DNA of 28,165 nt from Aphodosoma sp045600865 (GTDB lineage Bacteria; Bacteroidota; Bacteroidia; Bacteroidales; Paludibacteraceae): assembly GCA_045600865.1 (NCBI GenBank), contig JAZRYS010000192.1, positions 1 to 28,165 of the forward strand. The letters are read 5' to 3'. The position numbers and the translations under genes were made by a program. The notes under the pieces are model-generated. The model was not told where the DNA came from and did no database searches. It was given only the letters and a program-made list of their open reading frames with translations. Positions 8,581 to 16,370 of the stretch are shown piece by piece. Every line of letters begins with the position of its first letter. Within the stretch, counting starts at the first letter, position 1.

Positions 8581-9662
8581 TTTTCTATTGTGTAATTTGT
8601 CCTGTAAAATTCCAACTCGTCATCTGTCATTCGTTGATACTTTTCAAGGACATATATATTTCGGTCATCTGCAGCACGGTAGCCAACAGTCTGCATCAGC
8701 CACAGTTCATCACCCTTGATTTCAAGAAGCGTCATATAGGTATGCCAATTTTCCCGTCTATAGGCCTGGATTACAGAGTTGCTGAAACGTGTAAAATCTG
8801 TATGATAGCACTTGCCAGGAAGAGCATCAGACCAATAGAACATCGTGACAGAATCAACATCAATGAAGTATGCACCAGGACCAGCACCAGCCATGCCAGA
8901 CCAGAACTCTTTGCCTTTAACAGAACCGTCAAGACGTATCTCGTTAGTACTTACCCATTTCCAGCCAGAGCCAGCCACCTGTGAAAGAAAATCTGACTGA
9001 GAGACACTGTCGTTGGAAAGCACTACACATTCACCTTCAACAAAGCCAAACTTATATGGCACGTCAAGAGTATCAACGTCCATCTCAGGCAATAACAACT
9101 CAAACGAAATATCAGTAACCTTCTGGGTTGTCGTGTCATATCGAACAATAATGTCAGTAAAATTATTTTTTGTTTCGTCTAACCAACTGAAATAAGACGT
9201 ACCATATTTTTCATGGCCTATCCCAGCAACATCATCAACAAACGTCTCTGGATTTTTGTATGACTGCTTGACACCCCTGATTTCAAATTCTATTCCTATT
9301 GAGTTCAAAGCTTCCACTGCATTTTCAACGGGCATATCAGGAATATCTTCAACATCAATAAGATATACCGAGGCGTATGTATCTGACACATAGTCAACGG
9401 CAAATTCGCATTCCCCGCCACAATCCAAAACCTTAGTATATACCTGCTCATACCCATGAGTATTGCCAACCCATCCCTGATTTATAAGAAATGTGTGAGC
9501 ATCCGTCTGTTTCATGACAGAAATCTGTTTAACCAACGCCACAACATCCCCAATAGGGTCGTGTGCATTAGGATTAGGCAAAGCTGGATCTAGACCTTCA
9601 GTTGGTTTTTCGCAACTGAACAATGCCACTGTAACGGCAAACAATAAGATAACTTTTTTCAT
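8577..9662 (-). CDS. Predicted lipoprotein of unknown family
   Basis: I do not recognise this gene. From the ATG at 9660-9662 it encodes 361 residues with a lipoprotein signal peptide, MKKVILLFAVTVALFSC, lipobox Cys17, followed by EKPTEGLDP. An upstream in-frame start would add 36 residues ahead of the signal and would begin upstream of the promoter at 9689-9720, so it is rejected. The mature protein seems to have two halves, each opening with a short helix followed by a conserved-looking GW (FLINQGWVG about 57-65 and FLSQVAGSGWKWV about 237-249), then beta-rich sequence. This may be an internal duplication. It has its own promoter and terminator, so it is a single-gene unit at the cell envelope. 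Confidence 0.8.
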   Translation of the reverse strand: MKKVILLFAVTVALFSCEKPTEGLDPALPNPNAHDPIGDVVALVKQISVMKQTDAHTFLINQGWVGNTHGYEQVYTKVLDCGGECEFAVDYVSDTYASVYLIDVEDIPDMPVENAVEALNSIGIEFEIRGVKQSYKNPETFVDDVAGIGHEKYGTSYFSWLDETKNNFTDIIVRYDTTTQKVTDISFELLLPEMDVDTLDVPYKFGFVEGECVVLSNDSVSQSDFLSQVAGSGWKWVSTNEIRLDGSVKGKEFWSGMAGAGPGAYFIDVDSVTMFYWSDALPGKCYHTDFTRFSNSVIQAYRRENWHTYMTLLEIKGDELWLMQTVGYRAADDRNIYVLEKYQRMTDDELEFYRTNYTIEN

Positions 9663-9688
9663 AACTAAATATTTTTTGTTTGACGGTG

Positions 9689-9720
9689 CAAAGTTACGCA
9701 TAATAGCCGTAACAGCCAAA
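9689..9720 (-). promoter_or_regulatory. Promoter for the lipoprotein gene
   Basis: Minus strand: TTTG (complement of 9717-9720), 20 bp, TAACTTTG (complement of 9689-9696). It lies about 27 bases upstream of the ATG at 9662 and directly downstream of the terminator of def, so it is insulated from rho-def readthrough. Confidence 0.8.
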
Positions 9721-9732
9721 TATAATATGTTA

Positions 9733-9791
9733 GAAAAAGCACTTCTCGGCAATCTGCAAACAACTGACAACCAACGAAGTGCTTTTTTCTA
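9733..9791. terminator. Long-loop terminator after def
   Basis: AAAAAGCACTTC (9734-9745) is complementary to GAAGTGCTTTTT (9776-9787), a 12-bp stem with A/T tracts on the outside and a loop of about 30 nt. It lies 9 bases past the def stop and just before the lipoprotein promoter. The long loop is unusual for an intrinsic terminator, but the stem and T-tract are clear. Confidence 0.65.
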
Positions 9792-9799
9792 ATGTTAGA

Positions 9800-10345
9800 T
9801 TATCTTGTCTTGTATGCGCAAGAGGCCTTTCCGTTGGAAATTTTCTTCAGTTTTATAGAGACCATCTGACGTCTTATCGAAGAAATATGGTCTGTGAAGA
9901 CATGACCCTCCAGATGGTCGTATTCATGCTGCAGCATACGTGCAAAGAAACCAGTAAACCGGTCAGTATGCTCCACCCAGTTTTCATCGTAATAGTGCAT
10001 CACTATTTCCTCAGGTCTTACTACTTTTTCATGTATTCCCGGAACGCTAAGACAGCCCTCTTCGTAAGAAACAGTTTCCTCCGACTCTTCAATTATCTCT
10101 GGGTTAATAAACACATGCTTACCTTCAACCATGTCTGGCATATCCTCTTTCAAAGGCGTACCATCAACAACGAAAAGCCTTATCGAGAGTCCAACCTGTG
10201 GTCCTGCAAGGCCAATACCCTCTGCATGATACATGGTCTGGAACATATTATCAATCAACTCCTTGAGGTTAGGATAATCTTTATCAATATCATCAGTCTC
10301 TTTCCTGAGGACACCTTGTCCATAAAGATAAATAGGAAGTATCAT
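9800..10345 (-). CDS. def: Peptide deformylase
   Basis: Removes the formyl group from the N-terminal methionine of new proteins; a cytosolic metalloenzyme. It has 181 residues with all three family motifs: GIGLAGPQVG (43-52), EGCLSVPG (96-103, metal ligand Cys98) and QHEYDHLEG (139-147, ligands His140 and His144, catalytic Glu141). The ATG is at 10343-10345, three bases after the rho stop, so rho and def should share a transcript that ends at the hairpin at 9733-9791. The C-terminal tail past residue 165 is basic and less conserved. Confidence 0.96.
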   Translation of the reverse strand: MILPIYLYGQGVLRKETDDIDKDYPNLKELIDNMFQTMYHAEGIGLAGPQVGLSIRLFVVDGTPLKEDMPDMVEGKHVFINPEIIEESEETVSYEEGCLSVPGIHEKVVRPEEIVMHYYDENWVEHTDRFTGFFARMLQHEYDHLEGHVFTDHISSIRRQMVSIKLKKISNGKASCAYKTR

Positions 10346-10348
10346 CGC

Positions 10349-11575
10349 TTATTTGAATATATTTTCCAACAATAACTCATTATTCTTATATTCATCCATT
10401 TTCTGGAGCACAATTTCAGTTGCCTCGACAGTGCTGAGACCATTGAATGACTTACGTACCATCCATATACGGCTGAGAACATTTGCAGGCAACAGCAGGT
10501 CATCACGTCGAGTTGAAGAATTAATGACATCTATTGCAGGGAAGGAACGGCGATTAGCCAGCAGGCGGCTAAGCTGAAGTTCCATGTTACCTGTACCTTT
10601 GAACTCCTCGAAGATGAAATCATCCATCTTCGAGCCAGTTTCTATAAGGGCAGTTGCAATGATTGTGAGCGAACCACCATTCTCGATATTACGCGCAGCT
10701 CCATAGAATTTCTTAGGGCCATGCAAAGCTGCAGGATCGACACCTCCTGAGAGAAGCTTTCCTGAAGAAGGCTCAAGAATGTTGTAAGCACGGGCAAGAC
10801 GTGTAAGAGAGTCCATGAGAATTACCACATCTTTTCCACTCTCAACCATGCGGCGTGCGTGTTCATAACAAACAGTTGCAACATCAACATGATGTTTAGG
10901 TTTTTCATCAAAAGTTGAGGCAACAACCATCGCGCCATCTACACTGCGGCGGATATCTGTCACCTCCTCAGGGCGCTCATCAACAAGCAAGATAACCATG
11001 TGAACCTCCTTGTTATGCTTGATGATGGCATTTGCAAGATCCTTTATGATGGTTGTCTTACCAGTCTTAGGCTGGGCAACAATCATTCCACGCTGACCCT
11101 TGCCAATAGGAGCAAAGAGGTCAATCATTCGAATAGATTCCGGTGCGGGTTCACCAGGATTCACAAGTATAAATTTCTCATTCGGGAAAACAGGCACGAG
11201 TTTTTCGAATGGTACACGCTGACGGAGTTTGTCTGGTGCATCACCATTGATGGAAATTACTTCGACGCAAGGTGCATATTTAGCCGGACGGCCAATGTCA
11301 GCCTTACATACGACGTAATCACCCGTCTTGATTCTGTAACGCTTCACGTCCGGCAAACCGATGTGTGTATCATCGTCCGAAGCGAGAAAATTATGGTCGG
11401 CAGTGCGAAGAAAGCCGAATCCTTGATCCTTTGCCTGTTCAAAAATGCCCTCTCTCGTCTCTAAGACTGGAGTATATTTGCGTTGTTCTGGTTCTGTTGG
11501 AACAAACTGTTCTACAGGTAGATAAGGCACTGGTTCCTGCATTGGCAGGTCAAAATACTGTTGTTCGTCAATCAT
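10349..11575 (-). CDS. rho: Transcription termination factor Rho, short form
   Basis: Hexameric RNA helicase that ends transcription. The start at 11573-11575 gives 408 residues; a longer in-frame start would run back through the promoter. Order: about 38 Pro/Glu-rich residues; the RNA-binding cold-shock domain (REGIFEQAKDQGFGFLRT, about 41-58); P-loop QPKTGKT (168-174); VDERPEEVTD (198-207); Walker B VVILMDSLTRLARAYN (250-265); the Q-loop region SGGVDPAALHGPKKFYGAARN; and GTGNMELQLSR. The N-terminal helical domain of E. coli Rho and the long disordered insert known in Bacteroides Rho are both missing. Several usually fixed positions differ: STFDEKPKHHV for STFDEPxxxHV and GGVDPAALH for GGVDANALH. 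It could be a divergent second Rho rather than the main one. Confidence 0.92.
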   Translation of the reverse strand: MIDEQQYFDLPMQEPVPYLPVEQFVPTEPEQRKYTPVLETREGIFEQAKDQGFGFLRTADHNFLASDDDTHIGLPDVKRYRIKTGDYVVCKADIGRPAKYAPCVEVISINGDAPDKLRQRVPFEKLVPVFPNEKFILVNPGEPAPESIRMIDLFAPIGKGQRGMIVAQPKTGKTTIIKDLANAIIKHNKEVHMVILLVDERPEEVTDIRRSVDGAMVVASTFDEKPKHHVDVATVCYEHARRMVESGKDVVILMDSLTRLARAYNILEPSSGKLLSGGVDPAALHGPKKFYGAARNIENGGSLTIIATALIETGSKMDDFIFEEFKGTGNMELQLSRLLANRRSFPAIDVINSSTRRDDLLLPANVLSRIWMVRKSFNGLSTVEATEIVLQKMDEYKNNELLLENIFK

Positions 11576-11582
11576 AATATGA

Positions 11583-11601
11583 ACTGCTATTGAAAAGCAG
11601 T
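11583..11601 (-). other. Leader hairpin upstream of rho
   Basis: ACTGCT (11583-11588) and AGCAGT (11596-11601) form a 6-bp stem with a 7-nt loop, between the predicted -7 box and the rho start codon. The hairpin would lie at or very near the 5' end of the rho transcript. A role in mRNA stability or Rho self-control is only a possibility. Confidence 0.4.
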
Positions 11602-11602
11602 G

Positions 11603-11632
11603 CAAAATTACAAAAAAAATCTCACTTGGAAA
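11603..11632 (-). promoter_or_regulatory. Promoter for rho-def
   Basis: Minus strand: TTTC (complement of 11629-11632), 18 bp, TAATTTTG (complement of 11603-11610). The -7 box is good and the -33 box is one base off. It lies back to back with the glycosyltransferase promoter, the two -7 boxes about 48 bases apart and pointing away from each other. Confidence 0.65.
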
Positions 11633-11635
11633 GCA

Positions 11636-11665
11636 TTTCTCATTGGTTTTTTTTATGTAACTTTG
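11636..11665 (+). promoter_or_regulatory. Promoter for the glycosyltransferase-DUF349-panB run
   Basis: TAACTTTG (11658-11665) is a perfect -7 box; the best -33 candidate is TTTC at 11636-11639, 18 bp upstream. It lies 27 bases before the ATG at 11693 and rules out the longer in-frame start at 11600. Confidence 0.65.
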
Positions 11666-11692
11666 TGCCAACATAAAAAGCGGTATCAAATC

Positions 11693-12835
11693 ATGATGAT
11701 TTTTGTTGTAGTTGTAGGTTTAATAGCCTTATTTATAGAAGTTTACTACATAGTCAAACCATTCAGTGCAGTAATGCGCAGAAACAAGGATGAGAAACGA
11801 AATCACGTTCTATACAGCGATGAACTCCCATCAGTCAGCATCGTTGTAGTGACAAGAAACAACGACAGACACCTTAAATCATACCTACCACTGCTGCTAG
11901 AGCAAGAATATCCAAAGTTTGAGGTGATACTTGTGGATGAAGGTTCGTGGGACGAGACAGAAAATGTGGTAAGAGAACTGCAAAAAACTTACGGCGACCT
12001 GCTTTACTATACAAAGTTGCCCAAAGACAGCCGTGTATTATCACCTAAGAAACTGGCAGTAACAGTAGGTGCCAAAGCAGCGCACAATGACATTCTGCTA
12101 TTCATAGAGCCTGGAACAAGACCATTCTCGATGTTCTGGATTGAGAAAATCGTAAGAAACTTCATTACTGGCACTGAATTTGTGTTAGGGCTGAACCTCT
12201 ACAACGACAACGGAAAATTCGTCCAGCACATGATTGCATACGACACGATAATAAAGGACCTGTCATCATTAGGTTTTGCAATCATGGGTAAACCCTATAG
12301 CGGTACAGGCAAAAACCTTGCATACCTCAAAAGTGCATTTTTTGACAACAACGGCTATGCAGGCCTGTTGCACATGCAAGACGGCGAAGACAAGATGATG
12401 GTAAACAGACATGCAAACAGCATAAACACAAGGGTTGAAAGCTCTGTAGCAGGACACACCCTTGACATGGATTCTCTGTCGTACAAGGAATGGAGATACG
12501 TCAAACTGAGAGACATGATGGTTGAAGACGAATTCAACCCAAAGAGCAAGACATGGATGCTCGGAGAACCTATGGCAAGAATGGTATTCGTGAGCATGGC
12601 AGTGCTCTGTGTCGTATTGCTCCCTATTTTAAAACCTTCATGGTGGATTACAGGAACTGCAGTTATGGGAGGAGCACTCATTATTAAATACATCTGGCAG
12701 ACATTAATGATTAACCACACACTGAAAGGGTTCAACCAGCCCAAATTTTGGCTTTCGCCAATTATATACGATATTTATCTGCCATTATCCAAGGCAGCAA
12801 TATACTTATTCATAAGAATAAAGAAAAGCATTTAA
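11693..12835 (+). CDS. Membrane-anchored family 2 glycosyltransferase
   Basis: Predicted GT-A fold glycosyltransferase of the inner membrane, 380 residues from the ATG at 11693. An N-terminal membrane helix (about 3-22) precedes the GT2 domain: VSIVVVTRNND (48-58), VILVDEGSWDET (78-89), a segment in the place of the usual DxD (LLFIEPGTRP, 135-144), GTGKNLAYLKSAFF (204-217, like GxGRNLAY in relatives), DGEDKMMVNR (230-239) and KEWRYVKLRD (265-274, the QxxRW-like site). Two or three hydrophobic segments follow (about 297-312, 316-334 and 360-375). The DxD acid pair and the GDDD motif are both altered, so activity is uncertain. Donor and acceptor are unknown. DUF349 follows after 17 bases. Confidence 0.88.
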   Translation: MMIFVVVVGLIALFIEVYYIVKPFSAVMRRNKDEKRNHVLYSDELPSVSIVVVTRNNDRHLKSYLPLLLEQEYPKFEVILVDEGSWDETENVVRELQKTYGDLLYYTKLPKDSRVLSPKKLAVTVGAKAAHNDILLFIEPGTRPFSMFWIEKIVRNFITGTEFVLGLNLYNDNGKFVQHMIAYDTIIKDLSSLGFAIMGKPYSGTGKNLAYLKSAFFDNNGYAGLLHMQDGEDKMMVNRHANSINTRVESSVAGHTLDMDSLSYKEWRYVKLRDMMVEDEFNPKSKTWMLGEPMARMVFVSMAVLCVVLLPILKPSWWITGTAVMGGALIIKYIWQTLMINHTLKGFNQPKFWLSPIIYDIYLPLSKAAIYLFIRIKKSI

Positions 12836-12852
12836 TTTAATAATTATCATTT

Positions 12853-14613
12853 ATGGAAAATTCTATTTACGACAACCTTGATCGCAAGGAACTGGTAGCA
12901 AGACTGAAAGAGCTTCTGGAAAGCAATCCTGAAATTGTGGAGCTCAAAACTCAGGTAGAGGTTATCAAGAGTTTCTTCTATTCACAGGGGTCGCAAGAGC
13001 CTACCGAGCAGAAAGTTGCAGAAGAGCAGCAGTCTGCCGAGTCAATGGAGCCGACTGAGGAAGCAGCAAATGCAGAACAGCCAGCAGAGACTCCAGAGAA
13101 GAGCGAGTCAGACGTGAAAGAAGAGAACAACGAGCCAACAATTGAAGAGCAGTTCAAAGCACTGCTCGGTGTTTACCGTCAGAGACGCGCAGAGTATCAG
13201 GCCAAGATTGAGGCTGAACAGGAAGAGAACCTCAAGAAAAAAGAGGCTATCCTGAAAAAACTCGAAGAGCTGTCCGCACCATCTGACAATTTAGGAGACG
13301 TTATCAACACCTTCCATGAGTTGCAGAACCAGTGGAGGGAAATAGGCAGTGTTCCACCACAAAACACAGCCGAGTTATATACACAGTATAAAGTATATCA
13401 GGAACAGTTCTACGACCTGATAAAAATCAATGCCGCATTAAGAGATTACGACTTCAAACGCAATCTTGAGCAGAAACAGGCTATCATCGAGCAGGCAAAG
13501 TCACTGCTTGAGATGGAAGATGTTGTCAAGGCATTCCAGCAACTCCAGAACCTCCACATGCAGTGGCGTGAGATTGGCCCTGTTGCCAAAGATTTGCGAG
13601 AAGAGACATGGAACACTTTCAAGGAAATCACGACCGAGATAAACAAGCGTCATCAAGATTTCTTTGAAAAAGTCAAAGAGGCTGAAAAAGCCCTGACAGA
13701 AGAGAAAGATGCTTACTGCCATGTTGTTGAAGACATAAACTTTGACGAGCTCAAGACTGCCAAGGATTGGGAAGAAAAGACTAAAGAGGTTGTTGAACTC
13801 AATGACAAGTTCCAGTCCAAGACTCCTTACGAGCATCGCGTAAACTCAAAAATGTATCGTCGTTATCGCGAAGCTTGCGACAAATTTTTCGAAGCGAAAA
13901 GAATCTTCTTCGAGAAGATAAATGCGGTCTATGAAGAGAATCTTGCAAAGAAACGTGCACTCATTGAGAAGGCTCAGCAATTGCAAAACTCTACGGAATG
14001 GCAATCTACTGCTGCAAAACTCCAGAACTTGCAGAAAGAATGGAAAGAGATTGGTCCTGTTCCAAGAAAATATTCCGATGAACTCTGGACTGCATTCCGT
14101 GCGGCATGTGATGCTTTCTTCAATGCCCGCAAAGAGGCAACCCGCGCAAAAGATGAAGAAGAACAGGCAAACAAAGCCGCAAAGATGACTGTCATCGAAA
14201 AGATTAAAGCTTGGCAACCTACAGGTAATGACGAAGAAGATCAGGCTGCCCTCCAGGCATTCCAGGATGAGTTCACTTCTATCGGACACATTCCTTTCAA
14301 AGAGAAAGACAAGATTTACAATGCTTTCCGTGAAGCCATCAACCCTCTGATGAAAAACTTGAGAATCATCAGAAGGACAGCCCAGTTGAACCTACAGAAA
14401 GACAAGAATGCACTCAAGAAACAATATGACACAATGAAGCAGCAACTTGCTACCTACGAGAACAACATGGGCTTCTTCCACAATTATCCAAAAGATAATC
14501 CTATCATCAAGGATCTTGAAAAGAAGATTGAGTCATTACGTCAGGACATCGAGATTCTGAGAAACACCATTGCTGAACGTGAAGAGCTGGAACGTCAGCA
14601 AGGGGAAAACTAA
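12853..14613 (+). CDS. DUF349 repeat protein
   Basis: Cytosolic, highly charged, mostly helical protein of 586 residues with several DUF349 units. An acidic low-complexity stretch (about 45-95) is followed by repeats whose core reads W-x-E-I-G-x-V-P: QWREIGSVPP (160), QWREIGPVAK (237), a degenerate copy WEEKTKEVV (306), EWKEIGPVPR (396) and EFTSIGHIPF (473). Each is followed by a helix with F/Y-R-x-A-x-D/N-x-F-F. The last 80 residues look like a coiled coil. The biochemical function of DUF349 is not established. It sits 17 bases after the glycosyltransferase gene and 13 bases before panB, probably in one transcript. Confidence 0.9.
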   Translation: MENSIYDNLDRKELVARLKELLESNPEIVELKTQVEVIKSFFYSQGSQEPTEQKVAEEQQSAESMEPTEEAANAEQPAETPEKSESDVKEENNEPTIEEQFKALLGVYRQRRAEYQAKIEAEQEENLKKKEAILKKLEELSAPSDNLGDVINTFHELQNQWREIGSVPPQNTAELYTQYKVYQEQFYDLIKINAALRDYDFKRNLEQKQAIIEQAKSLLEMEDVVKAFQQLQNLHMQWREIGPVAKDLREETWNTFKEITTEINKRHQDFFEKVKEAEKALTEEKDAYCHVVEDINFDELKTAKDWEEKTKEVVELNDKFQSKTPYEHRVNSKMYRRYREACDKFFEAKRIFFEKINAVYEENLAKKRALIEKAQQLQNSTEWQSTAAKLQNLQKEWKEIGPVPRKYSDELWTAFRAACDAFFNARKEATRAKDEEEQANKAAKMTVIEKIKAWQPTGNDEEDQAALQAFQDEFTSIGHIPFKEKDKIYNAFREAINPLMKNLRIIRRTAQLNLQKDKNALKKQYDTMKQQLATYENNMGFFHNYPKDNPIIKDLEKKIESLRQDIEILRNTIAEREELERQQGEN

Positions 14614-14626
14614 AAACAAATAAGTT

Positions 14627-15448
14627 ATGTCAGTTCATTCGGCAGAAGACACCCGCAAGGTGACCACACATCGCCTGTGGCAAATGAAAGAGCGTAGAGA
14701 GAAAATCTCCATGATAACCTCATACGACTACACCATGGCAAGCATAGTTGACGAAGCTGGTGTGGATGTAATTCTGGTTGGAGATTCAGCTTCAAATGTA
14801 GTTGCAGGAAACGTCACTACCCTGCCTATATCCCTTGAACAGATGATTTACCACGGAAAATCCGTAGTGAAAGCTGTCAAGAGAGCATTGGTTGTTGTTG
14901 ACATGCCTTTCGGTTCTTATCAGATTTCGCCTACCGAAGCTGTACGCAACGCAATACAGATGATGAAGATCACACATTGCGATGCACTGAAACTCGAAGG
15001 CGGAATAGAGATATTAGATGCCGTCAAGCAAATTCTTGCAGCAGGCATCCCTATCATGGGTCATCTTGGGCTAATGCCTCAATCTATCAACAAGTATGGC
15101 ACTTACAACGTCCGTGCAAAAGATTCAGAAGAGGCAGAAAAACTCATTGCTGATGCGCTTGCGCTTGAAGAGACCGGTTGCTTTGCATTGGTGCTTGAAA
15201 AGATCCCTGCTGCACTTGCCGAGCGTGTTGCCAGTCAGGTAAAAATACCTGTGATAGGTATCGGTGCCGGTTCGGGCGTTGATGGTCAGGTACTTGTGCT
15301 GCACGACATGTTAGGCATGACCAAAGGGTTCTCGCCAAGGTTCCTACGCAGATATGCTGACCTGAACACAGTGATAAATGATGCTGTGTCGCACTATGTA
15401 AACGACGTCAAATCAGGTGACTTTCCGAACGAATCAGAACAATACTGA
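14627..15448 (+). CDS. panB: 3-methyl-2-oxobutanoate hydroxymethyltransferase
   Basis: First committed step of pantothenate (and so coenzyme A) synthesis: adds a hydroxymethyl group from methylene-tetrahydrofolate to 2-oxoisovalerate to give ketopantoate. The 273 residues form a TIM barrel with family motifs MITSYDYTMA, VGDSASNVVAG (metal ligand Asp53), VVDMPFGSYQ (Asp92), LKLEGG (Glu124), a GHLGLMPQS loop and LEKIP (probable catalytic Glu191), then PVIGIGAGSGVDGQVLV. The next pathway genes (panE, panC) are not beside it. It is the last gene of its run, closed by the hairpin at 15453-15487. Confidence 0.96.
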   Translation: MSVHSAEDTRKVTTHRLWQMKERREKISMITSYDYTMASIVDEAGVDVILVGDSASNVVAGNVTTLPISLEQMIYHGKSVVKAVKRALVVVDMPFGSYQISPTEAVRNAIQMMKITHCDALKLEGGIEILDAVKQILAAGIPIMGHLGLMPQSINKYGTYNVRAKDSEEAEKLIADALALEETGCFALVLEKIPAALAERVASQVKIPVIGIGAGSGVDGQVLVLHDMLGMTKGFSPRFLRRYADLNTVINDAVSHYVNDVKSGDFPNESEQY

Positions 15449-15452
15449 CAAT

Positions 15453-15487
15453 AAAAAAGAGCCACTCTTCCCAAGTGGCTCTTTTTT
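15453..15487. terminator. Bidirectional intrinsic terminator (panB / thiamine operon)
   Basis: AAAAAAGAGCCACT (15453-15466) pairs with AGTGGCTCTTTTTT (15474-15487) over a 7-nt loop: a 14-bp stem with T-runs in both directions. It ends panB (plus) and the thiamine operon (minus). The TAA stop of the EamA gene (15486-15488) overlaps its outer arm. Confidence 0.94.
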
Positions 15488-16370
15488 ATTTTTTTACTAT
15501 TAAAACAGTCACCGAAGCAATAACCAATATCAATCCAATTGTAATCCTAATGGTAATGGGTTCGTTAAACACAAGTATTCCTATTGCAACCGCAGTCGCA
15601 GGTTCGAGAGCACCAAGAACTGCAGTAGGCGTTGAACCTATATGCTGCACCGAATATGCAGTTGCATAAAAAGAAACAACTGTAGGAATCACAGCAAGGC
15701 AGGATATGTTGAACCAAGCCATGAAACTCTTTGGCACTGTCACATCCAGCCCACAACGCAGGTACACGAAAAACATCACAACAGACACTGCAATCACAAA
15801 CAGAGAAGTCAGCAACGGGTCAACACTACCGGCTTTTGTGCTATTGAGCCCTACAAGATATATGGCGTATGTCAACGCAGACATAACAATAAAAAACGTA
15901 CCTAATGGGTCAAGCGTCACTCCATTTCCCTGATAGTATAACAACACTATTCCCACCAGCGCAACTACGATACATGCAATAGTCACAACACGCATTTTTT
16001 CATGATACAACAGCGTCATCAGCAATAGTACAACGATTGGATAGACAAACAGAATTGTCGAGGCTATTCCAGCAGGCAATGTCAGATACGACAAGAAAAG
16101 AAACAACGACGAAGCCCCCATCGTAAGACCAAGCAACAATAACGGCAGAATTACCTTGCGTTCCTGTACCTTTACTGACACATGTTTTATCCGCAACATG
16201 ATCAACAATATAGGCAATGCTATCAGATAACGGAACAAAAGTACAGAGACGGGGTTAAGCCCCTCTTTATATAGAGGCAATGCGAAAAGGGGTATAGTAC
16301 CATATGAGGCTGCTGCCAATGCTCCAACCAGATAACCTTTATATCTTGCAGAAGAAATCATTTCTTTCAA
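15486..16370 (-). CDS. EamA/DMT family permease in the thiamine operon
   Basis: Inner-membrane carrier of the drug/metabolite transporter superfamily: 294 residues, about ten membrane helices in two EamA repeats (roughly 10-140 and 150-292). Family-like features are the N-terminal GALAAASYGTIPLFALPLY, the ends of repeat 1 near GIVLLYYQG, and the second repeat ending EPATAVAIGILVFNEPITI. The start overlaps the stop of thiD by 4 bases, so it is the last gene of the TPP-controlled operon. Its place suggests transport of thiamine, HMP or hydroxyethylthiazole; this is inference from context, since DMT carriers have many substrates. Confidence 0.88.
   Translation of the reverse strand: MKEMISSARYKGYLVGALAAASYGTIPLFALPLYKEGLNPVSVLLFRYLIALPILLIMLRIKHVSVKVQERKVILPLLLLGLTMGASSLFLFLSYLTLPAGIASTILFVYPIVVLLLMTLLYHEKMRVVTIACIVVALVGIVLLYYQGNGVTLDPLGTFFIVMSALTYAIYLVGLNSTKAGSVDPLLTSLFVIAVSVVMFFVYLRCGLDVTVPKSFMAWFNISCLAVIPTVVSFYATAYSVQHIGSTPTAVLGALEPATAVAIGILVFNEPITIRITIGLILVIASVTVLIVKK

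Noticed and set aside
9779..10375. A 198-codon plus-strand frame opposite def
   Set aside because: It covers all of def, which has all its motifs; the plus-strand peptide resembles no family.
11576..11689. Longer N-terminus for Rho from an upstream start at 11689
   Set aside because: It crosses the rho promoter and the divergent promoter and adds hydrophobic sequence unlike any Rho.
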